From: JBLMZI01 sp050258755
GTDB taxonomy: Bacteria > Bacillota > Syntrophomonadia > Syntrophomonadales > DTU052
NCBI GenBank assembly: GCA_050258755.1
Contig: JBLMZI010000001.1
Coordinates: forward strand, 62,001 to 126,000
DNA: 64,000 nt
Reading direction: 5' to 3'
The notes under the pieces are model-generated. The model made no database searches, was not told the origin of the DNA, and saw only the letters and a list, made by a program, of their open reading frames with translations. Positions 51,592-59,033 of the stretch are shown here, in pieces. How positions within the stretch are numbered: position 1 is the stretch's first letter; each line of letters begins with the position of its first letter. The position numbers were made by a program, and so were the translations under genes.

Positions 51592-52926
51592 TCAGTCGAT
51601 CCAGAACCGCTTGGCCTGAGCTGCCAGGTCCTCGCGGAAATCCGGATCTGCAATATTGATTAGCTCTTTGATTCGCTGGGAGACGCTTTTAAACCGCAGA
51701 TTGGCCACACCGAATTCGGTGACCACATACTCGACCTCCGAGCGCGGTGTGGTGACAATTGTTCCCGGAGGCATAAACGGAACAATGGATGACATTTTTT
51801 TGCCTTCTTTGTTGCTCCAGGTGGCATTGAGCGCGATGATGCTTTTGCCGCCTTTGGACAGGGCCGCACCCTGGACGAAATTCATCTGGCCGCCGGTGCC
51901 GCTGTACTGACGGTGGCGGATCGATTCGGCGCCGACCTGTCCGGTCAGGTCCAGAATCAAGGCATTGTTGACCGAGATCAGGTTGTCGTTCTGGCCGATA
52001 ATCCGTGGATCATTGTTCCACTCCACTTCGGTGAACATAAAATCCTCATTGTGGTCGACGAAGTCCCATAGTTCCTTGTCGCCGACGCAGAAAGTGGCAT
52101 TGACCTTGCCTGGATTGAAGTTTTTCTTCGAGCCGTTGATAACGCCCAGTTTCATCAATTCCATGAACGATTTCTGGATGACCTCGGTGTGAGCCCCGAG
52201 ATCTTTCTTATCATGCAGAAAGTAGCCGATCGCGTCAGCCAGACCGCCCAAGCCCAGCTGAATGGTCGAACCGTCCGGGATCATGTCCGCGATATAATGG
52301 GCGATCTTCCGTTCAACCTCGGTGATCGGAATCCCGGGGATTTCCGTCGGATCGGAATCGCTTTCGCAGAGGTAGTCGATTTCGGAAATATGGATCTTGA
52401 AAGCATCTCCGACCAGCCAGGGCGATTTGGGATTGACCTCCACAATGACCAGTTCCGAATTATCGATTGCGCGCTTGGGCATCAGACCGCCGAAGCTCGA
52501 CCGGTTCAGCCAGCCGTTTTCGTCGGGCGGCGTGCAGACAAAGGTTGCGACCCGGCCCCGCTTCTGATCCATCCAGGCGCCGAGTTTGTTCAGGTGAGTC
52601 GGGATGTAGCTTGCCGTTCCCCATTCCAGGCACATTCGTTCCACCGGACCGACGAACGGGGTCTCGATCCGGATGTTCTCTTTATACTGCGGCTGCATAA
52701 AATCGTACAGTTTCAGGGCCAGGCCCAGGCAAATCGTGACCCCCTTCAATTCGGTGGCCCGGTTAGCCAGAGCGATATTGAACTCGTGGGGAATTGTGGT
52801 GCCGCCCGGCATCATAATCGTGTCGCCGCTGTTGATCATGGCGGCCAGATCAGCCGGACTCCGCAGCTTGGCCTGGTACTCCTCCTGAACCGAGCCATAC
52901 TTTTTCGCATTTTGAACTGTCCGCAT
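51592..52926 (-). CDS. Acetyl-CoA hydrolase/transferase family CoA-transferase, copy 1
   Basis: A 444-residue enzyme of the Cat1/AbfT family (4-hydroxybutyrate or butyryl-CoA:acetate CoA-transferase type). The GAHTEV segment (about residues 244-249) matches the region carrying the catalytic glutamate. The CoA-binding glycine stretch near QYSGTGGQMNFVQGA and the TEFGVANL segment are also present. It transfers CoA between acyl-CoA and acetate in fermentative metabolism; exact acyl specificity is not readable. GGAGGG lies seven bases before ATG 52926. It has its own sigma-54 promoter and three upstream palindromes, the same set as copy 2. By eye it is nearly 90% identical to copy 2. Confidence 0.9.
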   Translation of the reverse strand: MRTVQNAKKYGSVQEEYQAKLRSPADLAAMINSGDTIMMPGGTTIPHEFNIALANRATELKGVTICLGLALKLYDFMQPQYKENIRIETPFVGPVERMCLEWGTASYIPTHLNKLGAWMDQKRGRVATFVCTPPDENGWLNRSSFGGLMPKRAIDNSELVIVEVNPKSPWLVGDAFKIHISEIDYLCESDSDPTEIPGIPITEVERKIAHYIADMIPDGSTIQLGLGGLADAIGYFLHDKKDLGAHTEVIQKSFMELMKLGVINGSKKNFNPGKVNATFCVGDKELWDFVDHNEDFMFTEVEWNNDPRIIGQNDNLISVNNALILDLTGQVGAESIRHRQYSGTGGQMNFVQGAALSKGGKSIIALNATWSNKEGKKMSSIVPFMPPGTIVTTPRSEVEYVVTEFGVANLRFKSVSQRIKELINIADPDFREDLAAQAKRFWID

Positions 52927-52968
52927 GATGAAACCCTCCCTAAGAATTCAGACTATACTAAATATTTC

Positions 52969-52984
52969 TGCAATAATCGTGCCA
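52969..52984 (-). promoter_or_regulatory. Sigma-54 promoter of CoA-transferase copy 1
   Basis: On the minus strand the sequence is TGGCACG-ATTA-TTGCA, a perfect -24/-12 sigma-54 consensus. The predicted start point is about 30 bp upstream of the ATG. Confidence 0.92.
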
Positions 52985-53046
52985 GGTTGGGCGGGGCGGA
53001 AAAGGCGGGTTTTTCCGGGTTTTTGTTTTGGCGAATTTTGACCTTC

Positions 53047-53152
53047 TGTCCGGGAATTCGGACACAGGATTCCATATACCGGGGATGAAGCGTGCATTAC
53101 GGCGGACGGGTAGGGTGTCCGGGGAATTGGACATTGTCCGGGAAAATGGACA
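53047..53152 (-). promoter_or_regulatory. Three enhancer sites upstream of CoA-transferase copy 1
   Basis: Three 18-bp sites follow the pattern TGTCC-N8-GGACA: 53047-53064 (TGTCCGGGAATTCGGACA), 53116-53133 (TGTCCGGGGAATTGGACA) and 53135-53152 (TGTCCGGGAAAATGGACA). They lie 63-150 bp upstream of the -24 box, the usual distance for enhancer-binding proteins. The neighbouring regulator at 56325-57719 is the obvious candidate to bind them. Confidence 0.85.
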
Positions 53153-53341
53153 CAGCTGCGGGCAGCGCGGGGAAAGCCGCCCTTGGATAAAGAAACACAG
53201 AGGACAGCTGATAATATAAGAACAAGGTTTATCGGAAAGCCTAATGACCACCGATTAGCCTTGTTCTTACAGTATCAGCCGCCCCCATTCACCATTGGCG
53301 CTTGTCCCGTTGTCCTGGGCTGACGGATGAGCGGGAGTATG

Positions 53342-54094
53342 CTATTTGTTATCTGGTTTCCGAAAAAGAACCAGTTCGTGCAAATACTTAACATCGGAAA
53401 AAAGCAGGGTATCCTCAGCCTTACCAATGTGAAAGGGGTAAATGCATTCCTTTTGCCAGCTCAATTCCAGCGGGTTATCCGTGAAGCAGCCATGAATCGC
53501 CAATGTTTCGAAGTCCTTGAACAGATCCATAATTTGCTCGCGCCTATACCCGCGCGTGCTGTGCGCAATGGGCGATTTATCCACATTCAATCGTTCTGTG
53601 GTGTAATACAGGAATAGCATCCCGCCTGGTTTCAGCACGCGATAAAACTCCGCCGCCATTCGGCCTACCAGTTCGTCATCCATGACATGAATGATGACAC
53701 CCATGTTTAACATAATATCAATGCTCGCGTCCTCCAGCGGGATGTTGTCGCCGAAAGCGCAAAGAAAGTTGACGCTGGCCGGAGATAAACCTTTCGCTGT
53801 GGATAAAACCCGTTCGGAGATGTCGATGGCATAAATGTTTGCCGGGTTGGCACCCCATTCAATGAAAGGCCGGAACCGGCTGCCGTCACCGCAGCCGACA
53901 TCGGCAATTTTCAGATCGGCTAAGCACGGTATTTCCTGATTGATCAGGTGGGTCAGCATCAGTCTTTCCATCATTTTTCGGTGAATGAAATAGGGGAGGA
54001 CCTGCTTCAGCGAAAGAGTGTTTCCCGGGCTATAGTCGGCAAAATCGGTTTAATACCAATTGAAGAATTGTTTCAACCTCTGTTTTTCGTCCAT
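53342..54094 (-). pseudogene. SAM-dependent methyltransferase interrupted by an in-frame TAA
   Basis: From ATG 54094, with GGGAG five bases upstream, the frame reads MDEKQRLKQFFNWY and then TAA (54050-54052). It continues in the same frame as TDFADYSPGNTLSLKQVLPY and on to the long open part that begins at the ATG 53974. The total would be 250 residues. The methyltransferase fold is clear: motif I IADVGCGDG, the acidic end of strand 2 (YAIDIS), and an LKPGGMLFLYY motif. It looks like a class I methyltransferase whose start region suffered a single-base nonsense change. The downstream ATG could still give a 210-residue product, but without a good ribosome site. It lies between the two CoA-transferase genes and could be under their control. 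Confidence 0.75.
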
Positions 54095-54319
54095 TAAAGC
54101 TCCCTACGCGCATATTCTTCATAAGTTATCGGGAACTATTCGCAGATTCTTGAGAGAGACAAGCTGGGAACGGGGGTACGGTTTGAAGTGAACTCTCCAA
54201 AATAGACACCATGCGGACGCTTTCAGGCTGTTACGAAGACTGATGTTTTGTGACGAACCGTTCGCTCTGCTTCCTTGTTCCGGCGGCTCACGCCATCCAC
54301 CCAGCCGAAGCCATTCCCC

Positions 54320-54351
54320 CAAAAAAGAGGCCCGAGGTTGGGGCCTCGGGC
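54320..54351 (-). terminator. Terminator of CoA-transferase copy 2
   Basis: On the minus strand GCCCGAGG pairs with CCTCGGGC around a short loop, followed by CTCTTTTTT. Confidence 0.88.
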
Positions 54352-54390
54352 GCAGGACATTTTATGGCGAGAGTTGGTGTTAGGCTCTGA

Positions 54391-55725
54391 TCAGTCGATC
54401 CAGAAGCGCTTGGCCTGAGCTTTCAGGTCCTCGCGGAAATCCGGATGGGCGATGTTGATGAGTTCCTTGACCCGCTGGGAAACGTTCTTGAACCGCAGAT
54501 TGGCCACGCCGAACTCGGTAACCACGTATTCGACCTCCGAACGTGGGGTGGTGACGATGGTTCCCGGCGGCATAAACGGCACGATAGACGACATCAATTT
54601 GTCTTTTTTCCCTTTCCAGGTGGCGTTAAGCGCGATGATGCTCTTGCCGCCCTTGGACAACCCAGCTCCCTGAACGAAGTTCATTTGGCCGCCGGTGCCG
54701 CTGTATTGGCGGTGGCGGATCGATTCGGCGCCGACCTGGCCGGTCAGATCCAGAATCAGGGCATTGTTGACCGAGACCAGATTGTCATTCTGGCCGATGA
54801 CTCGGGGATCGTTATTGTATTCGACCTCGGTGAAAATGAATTCATCATTATGATCCACGAAATCCCACAGTTCCTTGTCGCCGACGCAGAAGGTGGCCAT
54901 GACTTTACCGGGATTGAAGTTTTTCTTCGAGCCGTTGACCACGCCCAGTTTCATGAGTTCCATAAACGATTTCTGCACGACCTCGGTATGGACGCCGAGG
55001 TCTTTCTTGTCTTTGAGGAAATAGCCGATCGCATCGGCCAGGCCGCCCAAGCCAAGCTGTATAGTGGAACCGTCCGGGATCATATCCGCAATATAATGGG
55101 CGATCTGCCGCTCGACATCGGTGATCGGAATGCCCGGGATTTCCGTGGGGTCGGAATTGCTTTCACAGAGGTAATCAATCTCTGAAATATGAATTTTGAA
55201 GGCGTCGCCATTGAGCCAGGGGGATTTTGGATTGATTTCGACGATGACCAGATCCGAACGGTCGATCGCGCGCTTGGGCATCAGGCCGCCGAACGCGGAG
55301 CGGTTCAGCCAGCCATTTTCATCAGGCGGTGTGCAGACAAAGGTTGCGACCCGGCCTTGCTTTTGGTCCATCCACGCGCCAAGTTTATTGAGATGGGTCG
55401 GGATATAAGCGGCGGTGCCCCATTCCAGCCCCATTCGTTCCACCGGACCGACAAAAGGCGTTTCAATCCGGATATTATCCTTGTACTCCGGCTGCATGAA
55501 GTCGTACAGCTTCAAGGCCAGACCCAGGCAAATGGTAACATCCTTCAGTTCAGACGCCCGCTTCGCCAGGGAGAGATTGAATTCGTGCGGGATGGTTGTG
55601 CCGCCCGGCATCATAATGGTGTCGCCGCTGTTGATCATGGCGGCCAGCTCGTCCGGGTGCCGCAGTTTCGCCTGGTATTCCTCCTGAATCGAACCGTACT
55701 TTTTCGCATTTGGAATTACGCGCAC
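54391..55725 (-). CDS. Acetyl-CoA hydrolase/transferase family CoA-transferase, copy 2
   Basis: A 444-residue paralogue of the protein at 51592-52926 with the same length, the GVHTEV catalytic segment, SGTGGQMNFVQGA and TEFGVANL. Differences are scattered and conservative, and no motif is damaged, so both copies should be active. GGGAGGT lies six bases before GTG 55725. Its promoter and upstream palindromes duplicate those of copy 1 in order and spacing, so the duplication carried the control region with it. The methyltransferase remnant sits between the copies. Confidence 0.9.
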   Translation of the reverse strand: MRVIPNAKKYGSIQEEYQAKLRHPDELAAMINSGDTIMMPGGTTIPHEFNLSLAKRASELKDVTICLGLALKLYDFMQPEYKDNIRIETPFVGPVERMGLEWGTAAYIPTHLNKLGAWMDQKQGRVATFVCTPPDENGWLNRSAFGGLMPKRAIDRSDLVIVEINPKSPWLNGDAFKIHISEIDYLCESNSDPTEIPGIPITDVERQIAHYIADMIPDGSTIQLGLGGLADAIGYFLKDKKDLGVHTEVVQKSFMELMKLGVVNGSKKNFNPGKVMATFCVGDKELWDFVDHNDEFIFTEVEYNNDPRVIGQNDNLVSVNNALILDLTGQVGAESIRHRQYSGTGGQMNFVQGAGLSKGGKSIIALNATWKGKKDKLMSSIVPFMPPGTIVTTPRSEVEYVVTEFGVANLRFKNVSQRVKELINIAHPDFREDLKAQAKRFWID

Positions 55726-55762
55726 GTTGAGACCTCCCCAAATCGATTTTGAATCCTATTAG

Positions 55763-55778
55763 TGCAAGATTTGTGCCA
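55763..55778 (-). promoter_or_regulatory. Sigma-54 promoter of CoA-transferase copy 2
   Basis: On the minus strand the sequence is TGGCACA-AATC-TTGCA, a near-perfect -24/-12 sigma-54 consensus, about 38 bp upstream of the start codon. Confidence 0.9.
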
Positions 55779-55840
55779 GGTTTGAAAGATAGGAGAAACG
55801 CGGTATGAGCGCGTTTTGAAACGGGTGAAAAGGATGAGGG

Positions 55841-55944
55841 TGTCCGGGATAATGGACAGAAAGATTGAATTGAGGGAATAATCGTACGGTTAAGCGAACA
55901 ATAGGCCTGTCCGGGAAAATGCACACTGTCCTGAAAAATGGACA
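55841..55944 (-). promoter_or_regulatory. Three enhancer sites upstream of CoA-transferase copy 2
   Basis: Sites at 55841-55858 (TGTCCGGGATAATGGACA), 55908-55925 (TGTCCGGGAAAATGCACA) and 55927-55944 (TGTCCTGAAAAATGGACA) repeat the pattern seen before copy 1. Start-to-start spacings are 67 and 19 bp (69 and 19 at copy 1), and the first site is 63 bp from the -24 box in both. Confidence 0.85.
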
Positions 55945-55985
55945 CTGCCCGCACGGTTGACTGGAACCGGTGTGATTGATTGGCA

Positions 55986-56234
55986 GTGATAAACCCGGGC
56001 GCCGAGTACCGAACCGCCATCTTCAAGGTACAGGTCATCGAACCGGCTTCGCTGGACTTATCGGCTTACGACCTTGATTGGACGGTGGTTTACAACAATG
56101 GAAAACCAACCGACGATGATATCTACGGGGCGAAGGATTCGAATGAAATTGTCGTCGTCGTCAACAAAGGGGACTGGCCGCGTCTGGTGCTGGACTATGG
56201 GGAGGGGACCGAAGTCTGGTTTGATCTGCAGTAG
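55986..56234 (+). CDS. Small acidic protein of unknown function
   Basis: About 82 residues (84 if TTG 55980 is the start). It is acidic and predicted beta-rich (WTVVYNNGKPTDDDIYG, then EIVVVVNKGDWPRLVLDYGEG). It lies just upstream of the CoA-transferase control region on the opposite strand and is convergent with the sigma-54 activator, with which it shares a terminator. I do not recognise the family. The ribosome site is poor (GGTGTGAT). Confidence 0.6.
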   Translation: MINPGAEYRTAIFKVQVIEPASLDLSAYDLDWTVVYNNGKPTDDDIYGAKDSNEIVVVVNKGDWPRLVLDYGEGTEVWFDLQ

Positions 56235-56269
56235 CCAGGACAGCTGACATCATCCTGCTGTAAAAATAG

Positions 56270-56305
56270 CGAAGACAAGGGCATCGGCCCTTGTCTTCGG
56301 TCGTT
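56270..56305. terminator. Bidirectional terminator
   Basis: A 13-bp perfect stem (CGAAGACAAGGGC at 56270-56282, GCCCTTGTCTTCG at 56287-56299) with a four-base loop. T-rich sequence follows on both strands, serving the small acidic protein and the convergent regulator. Confidence 0.9.
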
Positions 56306-56324
56306 TCTGGTTGTTTCTCTACGC

Positions 56325-57719
56325 TTACTCGGTGATGCCCAGTTCCGCCATTTTCGTGTACAAAGCCGAGCGGCTGATATTCAAGAGTTTCGCGGCAGCC
56401 AGGCGGTTGCCCTCACTGGCCTGCAGGGCGCGCAGGATGGTTGCCTTTTCGGCTTCGCGCCGGGCGGCTTTCAGGTCGAACCCGGCATAACCATACGCTT
56501 TGGCGAATTTACTTTTCGCGATGCCGGTGAAGCGCAGCAGATTGTGGTTTGAGATCATGCCCTCCTGGGTGTCGATGCAGGCGCGCTCCATCACGGTGTA
56601 GAATTCGCGGATATTGCCGGGCCAGTGATAGCTGGTTAACAGGTCGTAGGCTTCCGGAGTGACCCCTTCGATATGGGTGCCGTTTTCGCGATTGTGCACC
56701 TCGATAAAGTGCTGGCACAGCAGCGGGATATCTTCGACCCGTTCCCGCAGCGGGGGGAGGTAGATGGTAAACACGTTCAGCCGGAACAGCAGGTCTTTTC
56801 GGAAGACGCCCTGGGCCACCAGGGGATTCAACGGCACGTTGGTCGCGGAAATAATACGGACATCGACCGGGACCAGCCGGGTAGAGCCGACCCGTTCGAT
56901 TTCGTTTTCCTGCAAGGCCCGCAAGAGCTTCGCCTGAGCGGTTCTCGACAAATCGCTGATTTCGTCCAGAAAGAGGCTGCCTCTATCGGCCAGCTCGAAT
57001 TTCCCCGGTTTCCCCCCCTTGCGGGCACCAGTAAACGCGCCTTCCTCGTAGCCGAACAGTTCGGATTCGATCAGCGTGTCCGGTATCCCGGCGCAGTTGA
57101 CCCGCACGAACGGACCGTCATGGCGCGTGCTTTCCTGGTGAATCGCATGAGCGACCAGTTCCTTGCCGGTCCCGGTGTCGCCGATAATCAGAACCGGGAT
57201 GTTGGACGCGGAGATCATTTTGATCCGTTCCTTGGCCTCCCGAATACCTTCGCTTTCGCCGATGATGGAGGCGACCGAGTAGCGGGCGCCGGAAAGCTCG
57301 CGGACCTGCTGCTTGTAATATTTGAGCTCGCTGAAGGTTTTCCGCAGACGGTCGGCGAATTCCTCGGCCTCTTTCTGGTAGCGGAACAGGCTGAAACCGA
57401 CCGCGCCAATCACCTGGCCGTCACTGATGATCGGAATCCGGGAAACGAAGCGGGATTTGCCATTGAGCTCCCACAGTTCGGCAATAATCGGCTTTCCCGT
57501 CTTAACCACTTCGAGCATGCGGGTGCCGGGGAAAACCTCTTCAATCCGCCGGCCGATAACGGTTTCCCGCTTGAGACCCGATTCCCGCTCGTAGTGTTCG
57601 GTGTAAACCCGGACGATCCCCTCTTCATCAATGATAATCGCGCCTTCGATGCCGGCGAATAGGGTCTCCAACATTTCCAGTTCACGCGGGGTCAAATCCC
57701 GCAGCCGAATCATCCTCAT
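56325..57719 (-). CDS. Sigma-54-dependent enhancer-binding regulator (PAS-AAA-Fis)
   Basis: About 464 residues. An N-terminal PAS domain (about residues 15-120, IIIDEEGIVRVYTEHYE) senses an unknown signal. The AAA+ domain has Walker A GDTGTGKE, the sigma-54-contacting GAFTGA loop, Walker B SLFLDEIS and the arginine-finger segment FRKDLLFRLNVF. A C-terminal Fis-type helix-turn-helix (NRLAAAKLLNISRSALYTKM) binds DNA. There is no receiver domain, so activation is by ligand. It lies beside two sigma-54 promoters with matching palindromes and is the likely activator of both CoA-transferases. The ATG at 57719 or 57713 is the start. Confidence 0.94.
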   Translation of the reverse strand: MRMIRLRDLTPRELEMLETLFAGIEGAIIIDEEGIVRVYTEHYERESGLKRETVIGRRIEEVFPGTRMLEVVKTGKPIIAELWELNGKSRFVSRIPIISDGQVIGAVGFSLFRYQKEAEEFADRLRKTFSELKYYKQQVRELSGARYSVASIIGESEGIREAKERIKMISASNIPVLIIGDTGTGKELVAHAIHQESTRHDGPFVRVNCAGIPDTLIESELFGYEEGAFTGARKGGKPGKFELADRGSLFLDEISDLSRTAQAKLLRALQENEIERVGSTRLVPVDVRIISATNVPLNPLVAQGVFRKDLLFRLNVFTIYLPPLRERVEDIPLLCQHFIEVHNRENGTHIEGVTPEAYDLLTSYHWPGNIREFYTVMERACIDTQEGMISNHNLLRFTGIAKSKFAKAYGYAGFDLKAARREAEKATILRALQASEGNRLAAAKLLNISRSALYTKMAELGITE

Positions 57720-57788
57720 CACCCCGATTCGACCGGCATTACGAGCCGGCATTCCAACCGTTTCTTTCAGCATTGCAGCAGCGTTGGT

Positions 57789-59033
57789 TTATGATTGCGC
57801 TTTCGGCAGTTTGCGTACGATTACGAAGCCAAGCACGAGCATGATCACAATGAGAAGCCCATTAAACAGGACGCGGGTCGAAACCACCTGGTTCGACGCC
57901 GGTACGGCAAAGGAGTGCCGCGGTCCCAGGGTTCCCTGGTTTAGATCGCTCTTTTCCAGTTCCGCCTTGAAGGCGGCCAGGTCATATTCGGGTGCCGCCG
58001 CGTCGCCCTTTCCGAAAACCAACCGGTAGTTGTGATCCGGCACAGCGGCAAAAACTAAGCGATCCACGGTGAACAGGGCAGTCACCTTGGATGGTTTCAA
58101 GGCTTTGTTGTCGCCGTCGCGCACCACCAGTTCGAAGGCTCCCGGTGCCGCCGTTTCCGGCAGATCGATTGACGTGTGGCTGGCCTGCGCCTTTTTCAAG
58201 GTAAGCTGGTACAGGGTGCCGCCAGCCAGATAAACCCGATGTTTGCCTTCGATCCGGAACAGTTCGTAGTCCCGCGAGAAATCCCCGGAAAGTGAAAGGG
58301 TCAGGCGGTTCACCCGGACCCGGTTCGGATTGGAAATCCGGTAAACCGAGGTTTTGTTTTCCGATTTGAAGGTATAGGGCAGGGCGGTTTCGCGAGTATA
58401 GCTGGCGTAGGTCCGGCTGACGGTGCCGACAAAGCGGGGAACCAGCGAGGATACCGAAAGCCCGTCCAGGTTGTTGATCAAGTACACGCGGTAGAATCGG
58501 TATTTGTAGCCCTCGTCGAAAGTGATCGATTTCTGGGCTTTGTCATTAATCCGATAGACTTTGGTTTCACTGAGCCGGTCCCAGGTGAGGTTGTCATAGC
58601 TGCCGTAAACCGCGGTGCGAACCAGGAATGGCGTATCGTCGATGATCACATCGAGCTGATTGACCAGCGGATCGGTATTGGCCGGAACCGTCACCGAATA
58701 ATCGTACACGGTATCCTGCTTTACCTGATAGGTGCGCAGCTGGAGAGCATCATACGACCGGTCCGGTTCGCGCAGCACGGACTCAAAGGCGTTGATCACG
58801 GCATAGGGAACAAGTTCGCCGTTTTCGTCGGCGATCCGGACATCCTGAAGATTAGTCCCGGCACCGCGATAGGTATCGGTGTCCAAAAAGACTGCGGTAT
58901 AGGGATTGGACCCGTTGATTTTGATTTCCTTGAAATATTTCCAGCCCTTCAGCGCATCGGGCGCTTTCGCGGCCAGTGCTGGCAGCCCGGCCAGGACGAG
59001 CAAGGCGGTTATCAGTGCGATCCAGCGTTTCAT
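57789..59033 (-). CDS. DUF3999-type exported membrane protein
   Basis: A 414-residue protein: signal peptide (MKRWIALITALLVLAGLPALAA in part), a large beta-rich extracytoplasmic domain, and one C-terminal transmembrane segment (LLIVIMLVLGFVIV). The start KGWKYFKEIKINGSNPYTAVFLDTDTY (cited loosely) and adjacency to a DUF2339 gene fit DUF3999. Function is unknown; the pair probably forms an envelope complex. Its start overlaps the DUF2339 stop (ATGA), so the two are translationally coupled. Confidence 0.82.
   Translation of the reverse strand: MKRWIALITALLVLAGLPALAAKAPDALKGWKYFKEIKINGSNPYTAVFLDTDTYRGAGTNLQDVRIADENGELVPYAVINAFESVLREPDRSYDALQLRTYQVKQDTVYDYSVTVPANTDPLVNQLDVIIDDTPFLVRTAVYGSYDNLTWDRLSETKVYRINDKAQKSITFDEGYKYRFYRVYLINNLDGLSVSSLVPRFVGTVSRTYASYTRETALPYTFKSENKTSVYRISNPNRVRVNRLTLSLSGDFSRDYELFRIEGKHRVYLAGGTLYQLTLKKAQASHTSIDLPETAAPGAFELVVRDGDNKALKPSKVTALFTVDRLVFAAVPDHNYRLVFGKGDAAAPEYDLAAFKAELEKSDLNQGTLGPRHSFAVPASNQVVSTRVLFNGLLIVIMLVLGFVIVRKLPKAQS

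Noticed and set aside
54119..54319. Possible gene between the methyltransferase and copy 2 terminator
   Set aside because: Only a short low-quality frame with no ribosome site or recognisable product.
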